A DNA stretch of 64,000 bases from Clostridia bacterium (GTDB lineage: Bacteria > Bacillota > Clostridia > Oscillospirales > Acutalibacteraceae). Location: positions 62,001 to 126,000 of the forward strand of contig JAFQOJ010000016.1 of assembly GCA_017403265.1 (NCBI GenBank). Direction: 5' to 3'. The notes under the pieces are model-generated. The model was not told where the DNA came from and ran no database searches. It worked only from the letters and a program-made list of their open reading frames with translations. A program made the position numbers and the translations under genes. Positions 25,732 to 34,556 of this stretch are shown here, one piece after another (position 1 is the first letter of the stretch; each line of letters opens with the position of its first letter).

Positions 25732-26112
25732 TTATTCTTCATCCTCTAAATCATATTTAATTTCGAGTGTTGATGAGTAACCGCTTGGGGTTTGAAATAT
25801 AACAACATCTCTTTCGCCCATACATTGCCTCATTGCATTACATACAATAGGCATTAAATTTTTAAGATTTTTTGCCCTGTGGATATGTCCGGCTTTCAGT
25901 ACCAAATACTTTTCACCGTTATTTCTTGCGTCTTCTTTTAGTTCTTCTATATATTGACAAACTTCTTGTGTACTAACCTTGGGTCTAATCACTGTCATAT
26001 ATTTAGACGTTGGTTTTTCAGGAATTTGTTTGCCATCCATTAAATAATCAACCTTTTCTTCTAAGTCCTTTATTCTTGATAACAACTCAACAATGATTTT
26101 TTCATAATTCAT
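25732..26112 (-). CDS. Hypothetical coiled-coil protein
   Basis: 126 residues, not recognised. A short N-terminal coiled coil (IIVELLSRIKDLEEKVDYLM) precedes a mixed alpha/beta region (KYLVLKAGHIHRAKNLKNLM, ERDVVIFQTPSGYSSTL). No signal peptide or membrane helix. A copy of the palindromic intergenic repeat lies upstream at 26241-26274. Solitary on the minus strand. Confidence 0.6.
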   Translation of the reverse strand: MNYEKIIVELLSRIKDLEEKVDYLMDGKQIPEKPTSKYMTVIRPKVSTQEVCQYIEELKEDARNNGEKYLVLKAGHIHRAKNLKNLMPIVCNAMRQCMGERDVVIFQTPSGYSSTLEIKYDLEDEE

Positions 26113-26209
26113 AAGAATTACACCCCGTATTCATAAATATTCTATATGAATTTTAGCATAATTCTAAAAATTTGTCAAGGCCATTATTAAAAAATTTTTT
26201 ACACACAAA

Positions 26210-26246
26210 AAAAGCGAAGCTGATTAAATAATCAACTCCGCTTATT
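26210..26246 (-). terminator. Terminator after the DUF6236-like gene
   Basis: Minus-strand stem aagcggag...cttcgctt around a loop, followed by ttttttg. Confidence 0.75.
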
Positions 26247-26274
26247 CTTTGTTTACTGCATATCAAATTTTGAT
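26241..26274. repeat. Palindromic intergenic repeat, copy 1 (most diverged)
   Basis: Same repeat with tgcatatc for tgcgtatc and an imperfect right palindrome arm. Upstream of the hypothetical gene at 25732-26112; it is the only copy within the island. Confidence 0.75.
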
Positions 26275-26281
26275 TAATCTA

Positions 26282-27403
26282 TTAATCATTTATAAATTCT
26301 TCAATACTTCTATATAGAGTATAGTTGTAACTAGCCCAAAAAGGACTACTTGCGAAAATATCACGAGAATTATGAAATAAAGAAAATTCCGAATCCAAAT
26401 GTGCTAAATATGTATACGGATTTTTTTTATTATTTAATTTTTTCTCGGCAATTCCCGTCAACACGCCTGCCCAAACGCCAGTAGATTCAAAAATATTTTT
26501 ATATAGTTCAGGTACATTATTAGCATATCCTAATGCATCTGCAGCTATGGTAATAGCTGTTGTTAAAACTCCTCCAAATTTTACCGTCTTTAATAAATCC
26601 ATGCTCTTTTTATACTCGTTTAGAGCAAAATCAATTTTTTTCTTTTCCTCGTTCATTATAACCTCAACCACTTCTGGTGCATCGGCTTTGTTTATTTCCT
26701 CTCTAAAATGATTTACAGCTGATATAAATTGTTGTCGTTCATCTTTTCTCCTTTCCCTAAACTTGAGAATATTTTCAGGAGATATATCTAAAACATTTTG
26801 AGGAAATATATCCGGAATCATAATTGAGACCAATGCATCTTTACTTGGCTCAACGAAATTTTCTCCAGGCATATACATTTCTTGCATTTTACCATCATAA
26901 AGGAAATACGTGGATGTTGTCCACAGTTCCTGATTTGGAGTATATAATGATAGTGAATTTTTTTTAGCAATATGATTTGCTAAAAATGTCATGTAAAAAT
27001 TTACAGTATTAGGATTAGCATATAACCAATTTTCATCTTCGTCTATCTTTTTTAATCTATAAAAAATTTCACGCTGTAATTTCACATCTATTTTCGAAGA
27101 ATGTATGCGTATATACTCGGTTTCTGCTTCATCAATCATAGAAAGTGCCGCTGCATTCCTTTGATTATTCAACATAAAATTAGAAAATTCTTCACTTGCT
27201 CTTTTTGAATATCTAATTGGAGAAATAGGAATACCAATCTCCCCAGTTGAACATAATGCTTCAATATTTCGTGGTTCATTCAAACTGTATCCTGGAGGAA
27301 CAATTCGATATATTTTATCCCAAAACAAAGACGCATTCCATAACCATCTGTAATCTGATTTTTGAAATTCAATCGTCGGATAATATAAAATAGAGTTGTT
27401 CAT
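26282..27403 (-). CDS. DUF6236-like protein
   Basis: 373 residues from ATG 27403 (aaaggagaa upstream; the Met at 27439 has none). It opens with NSILYYPTIEFQ and LWNASLFWDKIYRIVPPGY, the pattern I associate with DUF6236, a family scattered over mobile elements. A Gly/Ala-rich hydrophobic stretch near residues 285-310 could be a membrane or core helix. Function unknown; a role in phage resistance is possible only by location. Confidence 0.6.
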   Translation of the reverse strand: MNNSILYYPTIEFQKSDYRWLWNASLFWDKIYRIVPPGYSLNEPRNIEALCSTGEIGIPISPIRYSKRASEEFSNFMLNNQRNAAALSMIDEAETEYIRIHSSKIDVKLQREIFYRLKKIDEDENWLYANPNTVNFYMTFLANHIAKKNSLSLYTPNQELWTTSTYFLYDGKMQEMYMPGENFVEPSKDALVSIMIPDIFPQNVLDISPENILKFRERRKDERQQFISAVNHFREEINKADAPEVVEVIMNEEKKKIDFALNEYKKSMDLLKTVKFGGVLTTAITIAADALGYANNVPELYKNIFESTGVWAGVLTGIAEKKLNNKKNPYTYLAHLDSEFSLFHNSRDIFASSPFWASYNYTLYRSIEEFIND

Positions 27404-27525
27404 AATTGTTATTCTCCTTTTATATAAAACTTCTACCATTATGCTTTATACTTTACAAAATATTATAACATGAACCTATTATGCTTGCAATGATAAACAT
27501 TTATATTATTTGGCAACCATGAGAA

Positions 27526-28308
27526 TCATCCACCATAGTTTTCTGTGCTCATACACACGCATCCATACCAGTATTTATCGGCTTCGTTATAGGTGACACC
27601 TACTGCTATATATCCATACTTAGAGTCGCCAACATAGTCCCAATGCTTAGTGCTATTTTTAAATCCCTCAGCAATATTTTTGGCTATCATATTGGCTGTA
27701 CCAAACCATTCGCCTTTGCAAATTGCTTCTCGGTCATAGCCTTCGTAATAGTTATATTTGGCATCCATACCGTATTCAGTCATATCAAAGTATCTTCCGT
27801 ACTTCAATTCACCACACGCTTCTCGGATATCCACATGAGCAAAATTATCTATTAACTGGTTTGCTCTGTATCGTGCAACCTCTGTTAATCCTGGCAATAC
27901 TGTTGCGGTTGTATCACTTTGTGCCATACGAAATTCATTTATATATTTAACAATTAACCGTTCAACCTCAGCAGAATCGGCGATTTCTTGCTCAACAATA
28001 TCTTCATATTCACTCTCTATTTCCTGAGTCGGCTCACCTGCTTCCTTGATCCTTACTTTCCTTCGAGGTTCGTCTTTTGTTGCAACAACAGATGCCGTTT
28101 TAACAGGTTCGCTCTCTACAGGGGTGCTTTCTTCTTTTTCTGTCGTAATTGACTCTTCAATCACAGATGAGGTGTCCGTCTCAATTTCAGTTGTTTTTGT
28201 TTCTAATACGGTTAGACTCGAACTCTCCGTAAGCGGAGGCTCGGCATTATTACAAGCCGAGCACATTACCAGCCCACAGCAGAGAAGAAGTAATATTGCC
28301 TTTTTCAT
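27526..28308 (-). CDS. CAP (SCP/PR1)-domain lipoprotein, second copy
   Basis: 260 residues from ATG 28308 (aggaga upstream). Lipobox SAC near residue 19, a Ser/Thr/Glu-rich linker to about 110, then the CAP domain (FAHVDIRE, IAKNIAEGF, HWDYVGDSKYGYIAVGV, YWYGC). It is closely similar to the protein at 8679-9446 in domain, length and ending. Overlaps the DUF6809-like stop by 4 bp as at the other locus, so the whole module was copied. Confidence 0.85.
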   Translation of the reverse strand: MKKAILLLLCCGLVMCSACNNAEPPLTESSSLTVLETKTTEIETDTSSVIEESITTEKEESTPVESEPVKTASVVATKDEPRRKVRIKEAGEPTQEIESEYEDIVEQEIADSAEVERLIVKYINEFRMAQSDTTATVLPGLTEVARYRANQLIDNFAHVDIREACGELKYGRYFDMTEYGMDAKYNYYEGYDREAICKGEWFGTANMIAKNIAEGFKNSTKHWDYVGDSKYGYIAVGVTYNEADKYWYGCVCMSTENYGG

Positions 28309-28589
28309 ATTTCTCCTACCTCTTCCAAGCCTTCCATCACTTCCACCATTATGCGAGTTGCAAGGATAAATCCCGAACTGAACGCTTCTCTCTCGGTGAT
28401 ACAAGATAATTCACTAGTGCAGTCCTTGAACTTCTCAAAGGTTTCCTTTTGCTTTTCTGTGAGTCCAGCATTCAAATCGTCCTCGTTCTTGCATATCAGC
28501 TTGACGAGTTTATCCATCCTGGTTCCACGCTTAATATACCTCTCGTGCGGACTGATGTTACCATAGTATAAATCTTCAAGTGTTTTCAT
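28305..28589 (-). CDS. DUF6809-like small protein, second copy
   Basis: 94 residues, nearly the same as the protein at 9443-9727 (KTLEDLYYGNISPHERYIKR). The ATG at 28589 has gaggtggg at better spacing than the one at 28595. The start overlaps the end of the upstream small gene, giving a three-gene coupled operon ending in the CAP lipoprotein. Confidence 0.65.
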   Translation of the reverse strand: MKTLEDLYYGNISPHERYIKRGTRMDKLVKLICKNEDDLNAGLTEKQKETFEKFKDCTSELSCITEREAFSSGFILATRIMVEVMEGLEEVGEI

Positions 28590-28827
28590 TTTCATCCCAC
28601 CTCACATAAGAAGAGGACGACTCGCAATCGGTCATTCCCGATATTGAGTCGCCCTCAATTTTCATTTTTTCTGCTGCAATCAGTGCGTGCTTTACTAGTA
28701 GCATATCCATCCAAGTCTGCTCGTCATACTCTGCTGGTCGACCATTCTTGAGATACTCTGCCACCGCCGAACTCATTACCGCATACTTTGTACCGTTGTA
28801 AACTTCTTCAACAGTTATTTGTGCCAT
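28576..28827 (-). CDS. Hypothetical 83-residue protein
   Basis: Begins MAQITVEEVYNGTKYAVMSS and is mainly helical with an acidic C-terminus; no family recognised. ATG has aaaggaggtg upstream. First gene of the module that continues with DUF6809-like and CAP lipoprotein; the copy at 9443 lacks this gene. Confidence 0.65.
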   Translation of the reverse strand: MAQITVEEVYNGTKYAVMSSAVAEYLKNGRPAEYDEQTWMDMLLVKHALIAAEKMKIEGDSISGMTDCESSSSYVRWDENENT

Positions 28828-28852
28828 ATCAGCACCTCCTTTGCAGAACACA

Positions 28853-28881
28853 ACAGTACCACAGGAGTTTGCGAAAGTCCA
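28853..28881 (-). promoter_or_regulatory. Conserved promoter of second DUF6809-CAP module
   Basis: Minus-strand TGGACT, 17 bp, TACTGT. Same layout and related flanks as 9758-9786 and 49921-49949. Confidence 0.6.
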
Positions 28882-28945
28882 GAGAAAATCAAATAAAAAA
28901 TAGATATTCTCTTTGATTGTAACAAAGCTATTTTTTGTTCATTCT

Positions 28946-30304
28946 CTATTGCTCTATTAATTGAGGCAGCCCTGCGCCTTTTAGCAAATAATTGTGCTTA
29001 AATCCTGTAAACTCTACGCCATCATCCATAGTTGCTGTAATAGGCCCAACATTTGTATCAATTTTATTTTCAAAAAAACATTCAACAACATATGAATTTC
29101 CGAAAATATCATTCACTACGATTCCGAAACAATTAATATTATTGGCTAGTAGAATTGCCCAATTACCGGTTGTTGTTATCTTACAAGTAAGATTTGGTTC
29201 AAGTAACATGCCATTTTTCAACCAGTAGGTTTTGTCGTCAATTATAACACCTTTGATGATTATGTTGGCAAACGAAACATTTTTAATTGCAAAGTCATAT
29301 ATTTGTGTAGAATAAAAAACATTGTTATTAAGCTTACTTCTATGAGAAGGATTGGAGAGATCTAATCCATTTCGAATATAAACATCCGAATAATAATCCG
29401 CGATCATATCACTCGTCACCTTGATATATGGAATATGCTTTTTGCGTTCTTCTTCTCTTCTCTCGTACTCAATCCTTTGCAAATCTTCTTTTCTTTTATC
29501 GTTGCTATCTTTAATAGTCCACGCAACGCCAGCAAGAGTAATTCCTCCACCAAGAACGGCTGAATATATAGAAGTGAACGCCTCAAAGTTTTTTCCTGTC
29601 AATCCACACCATTGAATATAAAACGGAAAAGAAATGGTAATGATAGCACCCCAAAACACTATTCCAATTATATTACTTATGGTCTTATTAGGTTTTCTTG
29701 GTTTATATATAAATTGATTTGTATATAGCGCTATTGCAACTAAATAAGTGAGACCAAAACAAAATTTGTAACAGAGATTGGCTGGTTCTATATTACCTGC
29801 GCTTTCATTCACTGCCGCAAGCACAAAAGAAACAATAGTGAGCGAAATTAATATAACAGGTGCATTTTCATTGCCGAAAGATTTTTTAAATATTGCTCTC
29901 ACACTTGCAAATGTTTCAACAAACATAATTAGCAATAATGCTAATCCTGACAATGAGGATTTATATCCCCAAATGTCATAATTTAAAACTGTTAAAATAT
30001 TAATTATTTCTAAAATTGCTATTGGTGAGGCATACAAAATATCATATAAATATTTTTTGTCGGTCTTACCGTTTTTTATAGACAGGACAATCGTAAGTAC
30101 ATACGAAGCTATTCCGCATAATATTGATGCACCTATTCCTAATTTCATAAACCATGACATTTTGAAAAACTCAGAAGTTATAGGCAGTGTCCAAGAATAT
30201 GCACTACCAACAACTATAATAGCAACCAATATTCCTTTTAAAATCTTTTTATCTATTAATGATTTAATATTCTTCAACTCGATTAACCTCTTGTATATAT
30301 TCAT
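28946..30304 (-). CDS. Multi-pass membrane protein with cytoplasmic C-terminal domain
   Basis: 452 residues from ATG 30304, 4 bp after the preceding gene; a longer ORF upstream overlaps that gene in another frame. Roughly seven to eight hydrophobic helices fill residues 20-280 (for example GILVAIIVVGSAYSW, GLALLLIMFVETFASV, IYSAVLGGGITLAGVAW). A charged linker and a soluble beta-rich domain follow. No family recognised. It is the last gene of the PHP-ATPase/S24 operon and a candidate membrane effector (inference). Confidence 0.72.
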   Translation of the reverse strand: MNIYKRLIELKNIKSLIDKKILKGILVAIIVVGSAYSWTLPITSEFFKMSWFMKLGIGASILCGIASYVLTIVLSIKNGKTDKKYLYDILYASPIAILEIINILTVLNYDIWGYKSSLSGLALLLIMFVETFASVRAIFKKSFGNENAPVILISLTIVSFVLAAVNESAGNIEPANLCYKFCFGLTYLVAIALYTNQFIYKPRKPNKTISNIIGIVFWGAIITISFPFYIQWCGLTGKNFEAFTSIYSAVLGGGITLAGVAWTIKDSNDKRKEDLQRIEYERREEERKKHIPYIKVTSDMIADYYSDVYIRNGLDLSNPSHRSKLNNNVFYSTQIYDFAIKNVSFANIIIKGVIIDDKTYWLKNGMLLEPNLTCKITTTGNWAILLANNINCFGIVVNDIFGNSYVVECFFENKIDTNVGPITATMDDGVEFTGFKHNYLLKGAGLPQLIEQ

Positions 30305-30308
30305 GCGT

Positions 30309-30659
30309 TCATATTTGAACGCATGAAATGATAAGCGAAATAATTGCAATAACGGTAGCGACTCCAAACGATATCCAAGAAAAAATTCTTGATTTTCTTG
30401 ATTCTCTCTTCGCTTCTTCACTTTTCTTTTCTGTTTCATCAATTTGAGACTGTAAGATACGGTTTTGTTCCTGCACACTTTCAACTAAAGCTTTTAATTC
30501 TTCAAACATATGTAACGAAGATTTTCTATTTACTTCTACTGCATCATCAATACGTTCTCTACGTTCTTGTTCTTTCCTTAACCTTATTTTGCTTCGATTT
30601 TCCATTAACGCCTGCGCAGAACAAGCTTCAAAAGAATCTTTATAATCCTTATTTAACAT
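30309..30659 (-). CDS. Coiled-coil protein with C-terminal membrane anchor
   Basis: 116 residues. A highly charged coiled coil (about 20-90, with ELKALVESVQEQNRILQSQI) is followed by a single C-terminal hydrophobic helix (IFSWISFGVATVIAIISLII), so it is tail-anchored. ATG at 30659 has gagga 8 bp upstream; the ATG at 30665 is too close. It sits between the S24 peptidase and the multi-pass membrane protein, 4 bp from the latter. Confidence 0.7.
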   Translation of the reverse strand: MLNKDYKDSFEACSAQALMENRSKIRLRKEQERRERIDDAVEVNRKSSLHMFEELKALVESVQEQNRILQSQIDETEKKSEEAKRESRKSRIFSWISFGVATVIAIISLIISCVQI

Positions 30660-30711
30660 TTGCATTATCCTCGATTAAATATATCAAACTTTATATAAAA
30701 TTTCTATTAAG

Positions 30712-31368
30712 TTATAAAAGAACTTTTCCCAAGAGTTTATAACTTAAAATATCTTTTTTCCCGAACGATTTATGTTCTCCGCTATCGTTATCGGGGATCA
30801 ATTTATATCCTCGTCCCTGTTTTATAAAACGCTTACACATAACATCTCCATTAACAACAAATAGCCCAATATCATTGTGCTGTAATTCTTCAATAACTTT
30901 AACATAGATAATGCTCTTGTCCATTATAGTTGGCTCCATACTATCACCGGAAATTTCCACTGCAAAATCAGCTTGTCCAGTTGGATCAGGGATCTCTGTA
31001 TAATTTATGTTAGAATCTATAAAAAAGCCATCTCCTGCACATGCTGCAAACTCGTAAAATTTAATTATCTTTTGAAGATTATTATTTTCTTCTGTTTTTT
31101 CGTCATCATCTTGTGTTTCGAGGAATGAATCGTTAATATGTGAAATAATATCCTGCAACCAATTATAAATATAACTACCTTTTTTATAGGGATCCAAAAC
31201 GACTTTATTTACCAATTCAACATTAGGATATTTATTTTTATATAAGCCGCTATAAAAATCCACACAATTAAATTTCAAGTCTGTTGCTTTAATAGAAAAC
31301 ACCGTATCACCGTTTTCAACTAATATATAACTATCCTCTTTATAATTAAATTCTATTAATCTTTTCAT
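30712..31368 (-). CDS. S24-family peptidase (LexA/CI-like C-terminal domain)
   Basis: 218 residues. The C-terminal 110 are a typical S24 serine peptidase: Ser in SGDSMEPT (about residue 138), Lys in VMCKRF (about 177) and a possible self-cleavage site in the AACAGDG region. Unlike LexA or phage repressors, the N-terminal 85 residues show no helix-turn-helix, so it may respond to DNA damage through a partner rather than bind operators itself. Overlaps the PHP-ATPase gene by 23 bp. Confidence 0.82.
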   Translation of the reverse strand: MKRLIEFNYKEDSYILVENGDTVFSIKATDLKFNCVDFYSGLYKNKYPNVELVNKVVLDPYKKGSYIYNWLQDIISHINDSFLETQDDDEKTEENNNLQKIIKFYEFAACAGDGFFIDSNINYTEIPDPTGQADFAVEISGDSMEPTIMDKSIIYVKVIEELQHNDIGLFVVNGDVMCKRFIKQGRGYKLIPDNDSGEHKSFGKKDILSYKLLGKVLL

Positions 31369-33715
31369 ATCGTTTCCACCTTTTTTGTATGGAATCTAAT
31401 CCACCATCAATATTTTCTTCTACAATTTTTAAAATGCTATAATCCTTACTTTCATATTCTAGTGCGCCGGATTGAATAAACAAATTACCCTCTGGTGTTC
31501 GTGAAATAAAAATGAGATTATCAATATCCAAGTTTACTATAAATTGTGGATTATGGGAAACCATAATAACCTGTCTGTTTTCCCCCATTGTTTTAAAGCA
31601 ATCAAGCAAATATGCTTTTATCGAAGGTTGCGAAACATTATCTTCAGGTTGGTCTATAATATAGATTCCATCTAAACTGCTTTCGTACGAAAGCAAATCG
31701 AAATATATTTTTGCGTTTAACCCTGCAGATAATTCTTCAGTAATCCCAGCAGTTTGAAGAGTAATAGTTGATTTAAATTGAAAATCAGAATCGAAACTTT
31801 CAACAAGAGCATTTTTAAAAAATTGTAAAACAGGGACAACATTATCATATTTCAAAAGTGATGCCTTAAGGTCATTTTCAGTGATAGTCGAAAAATCTAT
31901 TTTCGTACCATTCCTAAGAATACTTTTAATGTGTTGTATAAAATACTCATTATCAATTCGCATAATAGGATATTTCGTTACAAAACTATATCCTTGTATC
32001 TTATTACAGGCTACAGCAACATCAGTAGGAATGATTTCAGGTTTGTATACTATTGAATCCGCACTCCTTTTAATCACGCTAACCATAGATTCTTTTAACG
32101 ATGTTGTATGATTTAAAAATGCAGAATTTTTCTTTTGTTTATCACTGATAATCTGATTATGCCTTTTAATTGTCGAATCAAAAACACTTGCTATACATTC
32201 AATTTTATCATTTTCTATTGTTATCTTTTGTTTCCGTATTTCATATTTAGTTATAATTTTGTTAACTGTCATCAATTCATTGGTAAAGTGTGTCGTATCT
32301 TCTTCATCTAATGGAAGCTTTAACAATTCAGTTAAATCGACTTTTATTAGCTGTAAGGCAGATAATACTTTTTCTATGTTAGTTGTAGATGCTTTTTCCT
32401 TTCTAAGTTTTCCTATAAAAGAAAGGCTTTCAGGAGAACCTTCATCTATATGGATACAAAAATTACCTAATTTAGATATCTCGTTATCCAATTCAAATTT
32501 CTTACTTAAATAATCTATTAATCTGTCAATTTCGTTATATATAATAGCCTTATATGATTGTGGATTTGGAGCACTTGGAAAATATTTAGCAAACTCAGTT
32601 GAAACCAATCTGCCTTGTTCAAATTTGTTTCTAATTTCCCCCTGCATATCAAAAGCAAAAACATTTTCAGGCTTTATTTGTTTTTTAATTTTTATATTAT
32701 TTTTGGTAAGATAAGCCTTATATCCTTCTTTAATAGATTTAGATATGGTTTCTCCGTTTTTTTCATACCCAGTCAAAGAATGCAATAATAGCGATTTACC
32801 AATGGAATTATCACCTATTATTACATTGATTCCTTTTGATAGCGGAATTTGAACACATTGACCGTTATGTTCAAATTCAATATGTGATAGGTTAAATTTA
32901 TCAACATTATAAAAACTATTTACACGTTTTAATCGTCTCCAATCTGTGATTGCCATTACTAATCCCTTGAATGTAGGTAAACACCTAGCATATGTATATG
33001 GAAAATCGATTAAAGTGTCAGCAGTATCCTCACAAGGATAAACCGACCAATCGTGACAATCTGTGCCTGTAATAAAACGGACTTTGTCTTCAAGGTTATT
33101 TTCTATAAGATGACTCTTATTTAATATTTCATTACGCTTATTTTTAAATTCGTATGCTTCAAAAAAATCTGTAGAAACCAACTCCAAAAACTTATCTTCG
33201 CCTAATGATGTTGCATCGTTTTTTCGTGGCGAAGTACTGGTTAAGGTATTTTTCTGATGAGCAATAAGAACAGTGTCTAAGTCTATCTTCCTCAATAGTT
33301 TTAAAAAGTTTTCTTCGGAATATGAATTTCCATCGTCAGGTCGTGTATCTTGAAGAGTCTTTTCAATCAATGATACTTTTTTATCATCTTTATCTGAAAA
33401 TATTGCAACTATATGAACAACACGTTCTTTGTCATCATCAGCCATGAAACGGACGGAAAATTCTACACCCGGCAATACTTTTTGAATTGTTCCACTTTCT
33501 TTTTCTGCTTTTTTTAATGCACAATACATTTCATATGAAAAAGCATCGTGATCTGTGATTGAGCATATATTAACCCCTTGTTCATTTAATTTTGTTGTGA
33601 GAACAGAGATGTTATCAATAGTATTATTTTTAACTTTTTGCCCATCTTTTGATGCCGACATAGCAGAATGAATATGTAGGTCGATTTTCAATCCACAAGT
33701 TGCAATTTTTTGCAT
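31346..33715 (-). CDS. PHP-domain AAA/SMC-like ATPase (TrlF-like)
   Basis: 789 residues. The N-terminal PHP metal-dependent phosphoesterase domain has DLHIHS (12-17) and SITDHDAF (about 53), with more His/Asp motifs to about 235. An ABC/SMC-like ATPase follows: Walker A GDNSIGKS (about 302), helical middle, Walker B YIIDQPEDNVSQ (about 685) and VSHNPQF. The layout agrees with the family I know as TrlF-type AAA-like ATPases. ATG has ggaagg upstream. Heads an operon with S24 peptidase and two membrane proteins. Confidence 0.83.
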   Translation of the reverse strand: MQKIATCGLKIDLHIHSAMSASKDGQKVKNNTIDNISVLTTKLNEQGVNICSITDHDAFSYEMYCALKKAEKESGTIQKVLPGVEFSVRFMADDDKERVVHIVAIFSDKDDKKVSLIEKTLQDTRPDDGNSYSEENFLKLLRKIDLDTVLIAHQKNTLTSTSPRKNDATSLGEDKFLELVSTDFFEAYEFKNKRNEILNKSHLIENNLEDKVRFITGTDCHDWSVYPCEDTADTLIDFPYTYARCLPTFKGLVMAITDWRRLKRVNSFYNVDKFNLSHIEFEHNGQCVQIPLSKGINVIIGDNSIGKSLLLHSLTGYEKNGETISKSIKEGYKAYLTKNNIKIKKQIKPENVFAFDMQGEIRNKFEQGRLVSTEFAKYFPSAPNPQSYKAIIYNEIDRLIDYLSKKFELDNEISKLGNFCIHIDEGSPESLSFIGKLRKEKASTTNIEKVLSALQLIKVDLTELLKLPLDEEDTTHFTNELMTVNKIITKYEIRKQKITIENDKIECIASVFDSTIKRHNQIISDKQKKNSAFLNHTTSLKESMVSVIKRSADSIVYKPEIIPTDVAVACNKIQGYSFVTKYPIMRIDNEYFIQHIKSILRNGTKIDFSTITENDLKASLLKYDNVVPVLQFFKNALVESFDSDFQFKSTITLQTAGITEELSAGLNAKIYFDLLSYESSLDGIYIIDQPEDNVSQPSIKAYLLDCFKTMGENRQVIMVSHNPQFIVNLDIDNLIFISRTPEGNLFIQSGALEYESKDYSILKIVEENIDGGLDSIQKRWKRYEKINRI

Positions 33716-33736
33716 TTTAAACTTCCTTCCGTGCTG

Positions 33737-34150
33737 TTAAATTAATATTCCATTGCAATGGTCAATTTCATGTTGGATTATTTGTGCCGTCCAGCCCACA
33801 AAAGTCTTAATCCGGATTTGGAATTCTGCGGTTTGCCACTGTACTTTGATAGATTGATAACGTTTGCAATGACGAGGACCACCGACAAGAGAAAGACAAC
33901 CCTCCTCCGCAGTATACAGTCCTGATTTTTTGATAATTTCAGGGTTGAACATCGTCATATATTTACCTTCGTTATCAAATACAATAATCCGCTTACGAAT
34001 TCCTATCATATTTGCCGCCATACCAACGCAACCGTCCTTGTTGGCAATCAGCGTGTCCAACAAATCCTGCGCCACCTGCAAATCTTCTTTCGTTGCTCTC
34101 TCCGACTTGACACCGAGAAAAATCGGGTCGTGTATTATTTCTTTTATCAT
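33737..34150 (-). CDS. Peptide deformylase-like protein
   Basis: 137 residues. Three deformylase motifs are present: GMAANMIG (motif 1, with Asn where typical enzymes have Gln), EEGCLS and QHEIDH (metal-binding Cys and two His). It would remove N-formyl groups from new proteins. Short clostridial deformylases often have the AAN variant, so activity is possible. ATG 34150 follows a ggtgat site. Sitting between a membrane protein and the PHP-ATPase, it is an unusual gene for a defence island. Confidence 0.78.
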   Translation of the reverse strand: MIKEIIHDPIFLGVKSERATKEDLQVAQDLLDTLIANKDGCVGMAANMIGIRKRIIVFDNEGKYMTMFNPEIIKKSGLYTAEEGCLSLVGGPRHCKRYQSIKVQWQTAEFQIRIKTFVGWTAQIIQHEIDHCNGILI

Positions 34151-34154
34151 AACA

Positions 34155-34535
34155 TCACCCAAAAATTTTAACTTTTAAAAAAATTACCCCAATATGCAGT
34201 ACTATGTATAAGATTCCAAATAGAATCATTAACCAAATTATCGGGTAAATAGATAACAACAGGTACAATAGCCCAATATGCACAGCAAAAAAAACCATAT
34301 ACAAAATGCTACCCAATGCAGGTGCAGAACCTTTTATGTAATACAAACCGACAACACCGAATGTGATTGCAGCAATAATGGGATCAGCTATCCAATTAAG
34401 TATTTCTGGGGTCAGAAGCAAGGGGGTACCACTGATTGTAATAGTTAACCCTTCACCTAACGCTTCAAATGGGTTAGGAATTGCAAATTGTCTAACAAAC
34501 CAAAACGCAGTTGCTAGTAATGAGTAAATTCTAAT
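34155..34535 (-). CDS. Small membrane protein with apparent ATT start
   Basis: The plausible protein is 126 residues with four to five hydrophobic helices. The first in-frame TTG (34421) has no ribosome binding site, but the same frame stays open upstream with sensible sequence (SLLATAFWFVRQFAIPNPFE) to an ATT at 34535, 9 bp after aaaggag. No ATG, GTG or TTG exists at that place. Either a rare ATT start is used or the start codon was lost. Family unknown. Confidence 0.6.
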   Translation of the reverse strand: MRIYSLLATAFWFVRQFAIPNPFEALGEGLTITISGTPLLLTPEILNWIADPIIAAITFGVVGLYYIKGSAPALGSILYMVFFAVHIGLLYLLLSIYPIIWLMILFGILYIVLHIGVIFLKVKIFG

Positions 34536-34556
34536 TTTAGATATCTCCTTTTAAAA

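Noticed and set aside
30712..31368. S24 protein as a prophage CI repressor
   Set aside because: No helix-turn-helix in its N-terminal half, and no phage structural, lysis or Cro-like genes near; it is embedded in the PHP-ATPase operon.
34155..34421. TTG at 34421 as the start of the small membrane protein
   Set aside because: No ribosome binding site there and the same frame continues upstream with hydrophobic, protein-like sequence to a well-placed binding site.
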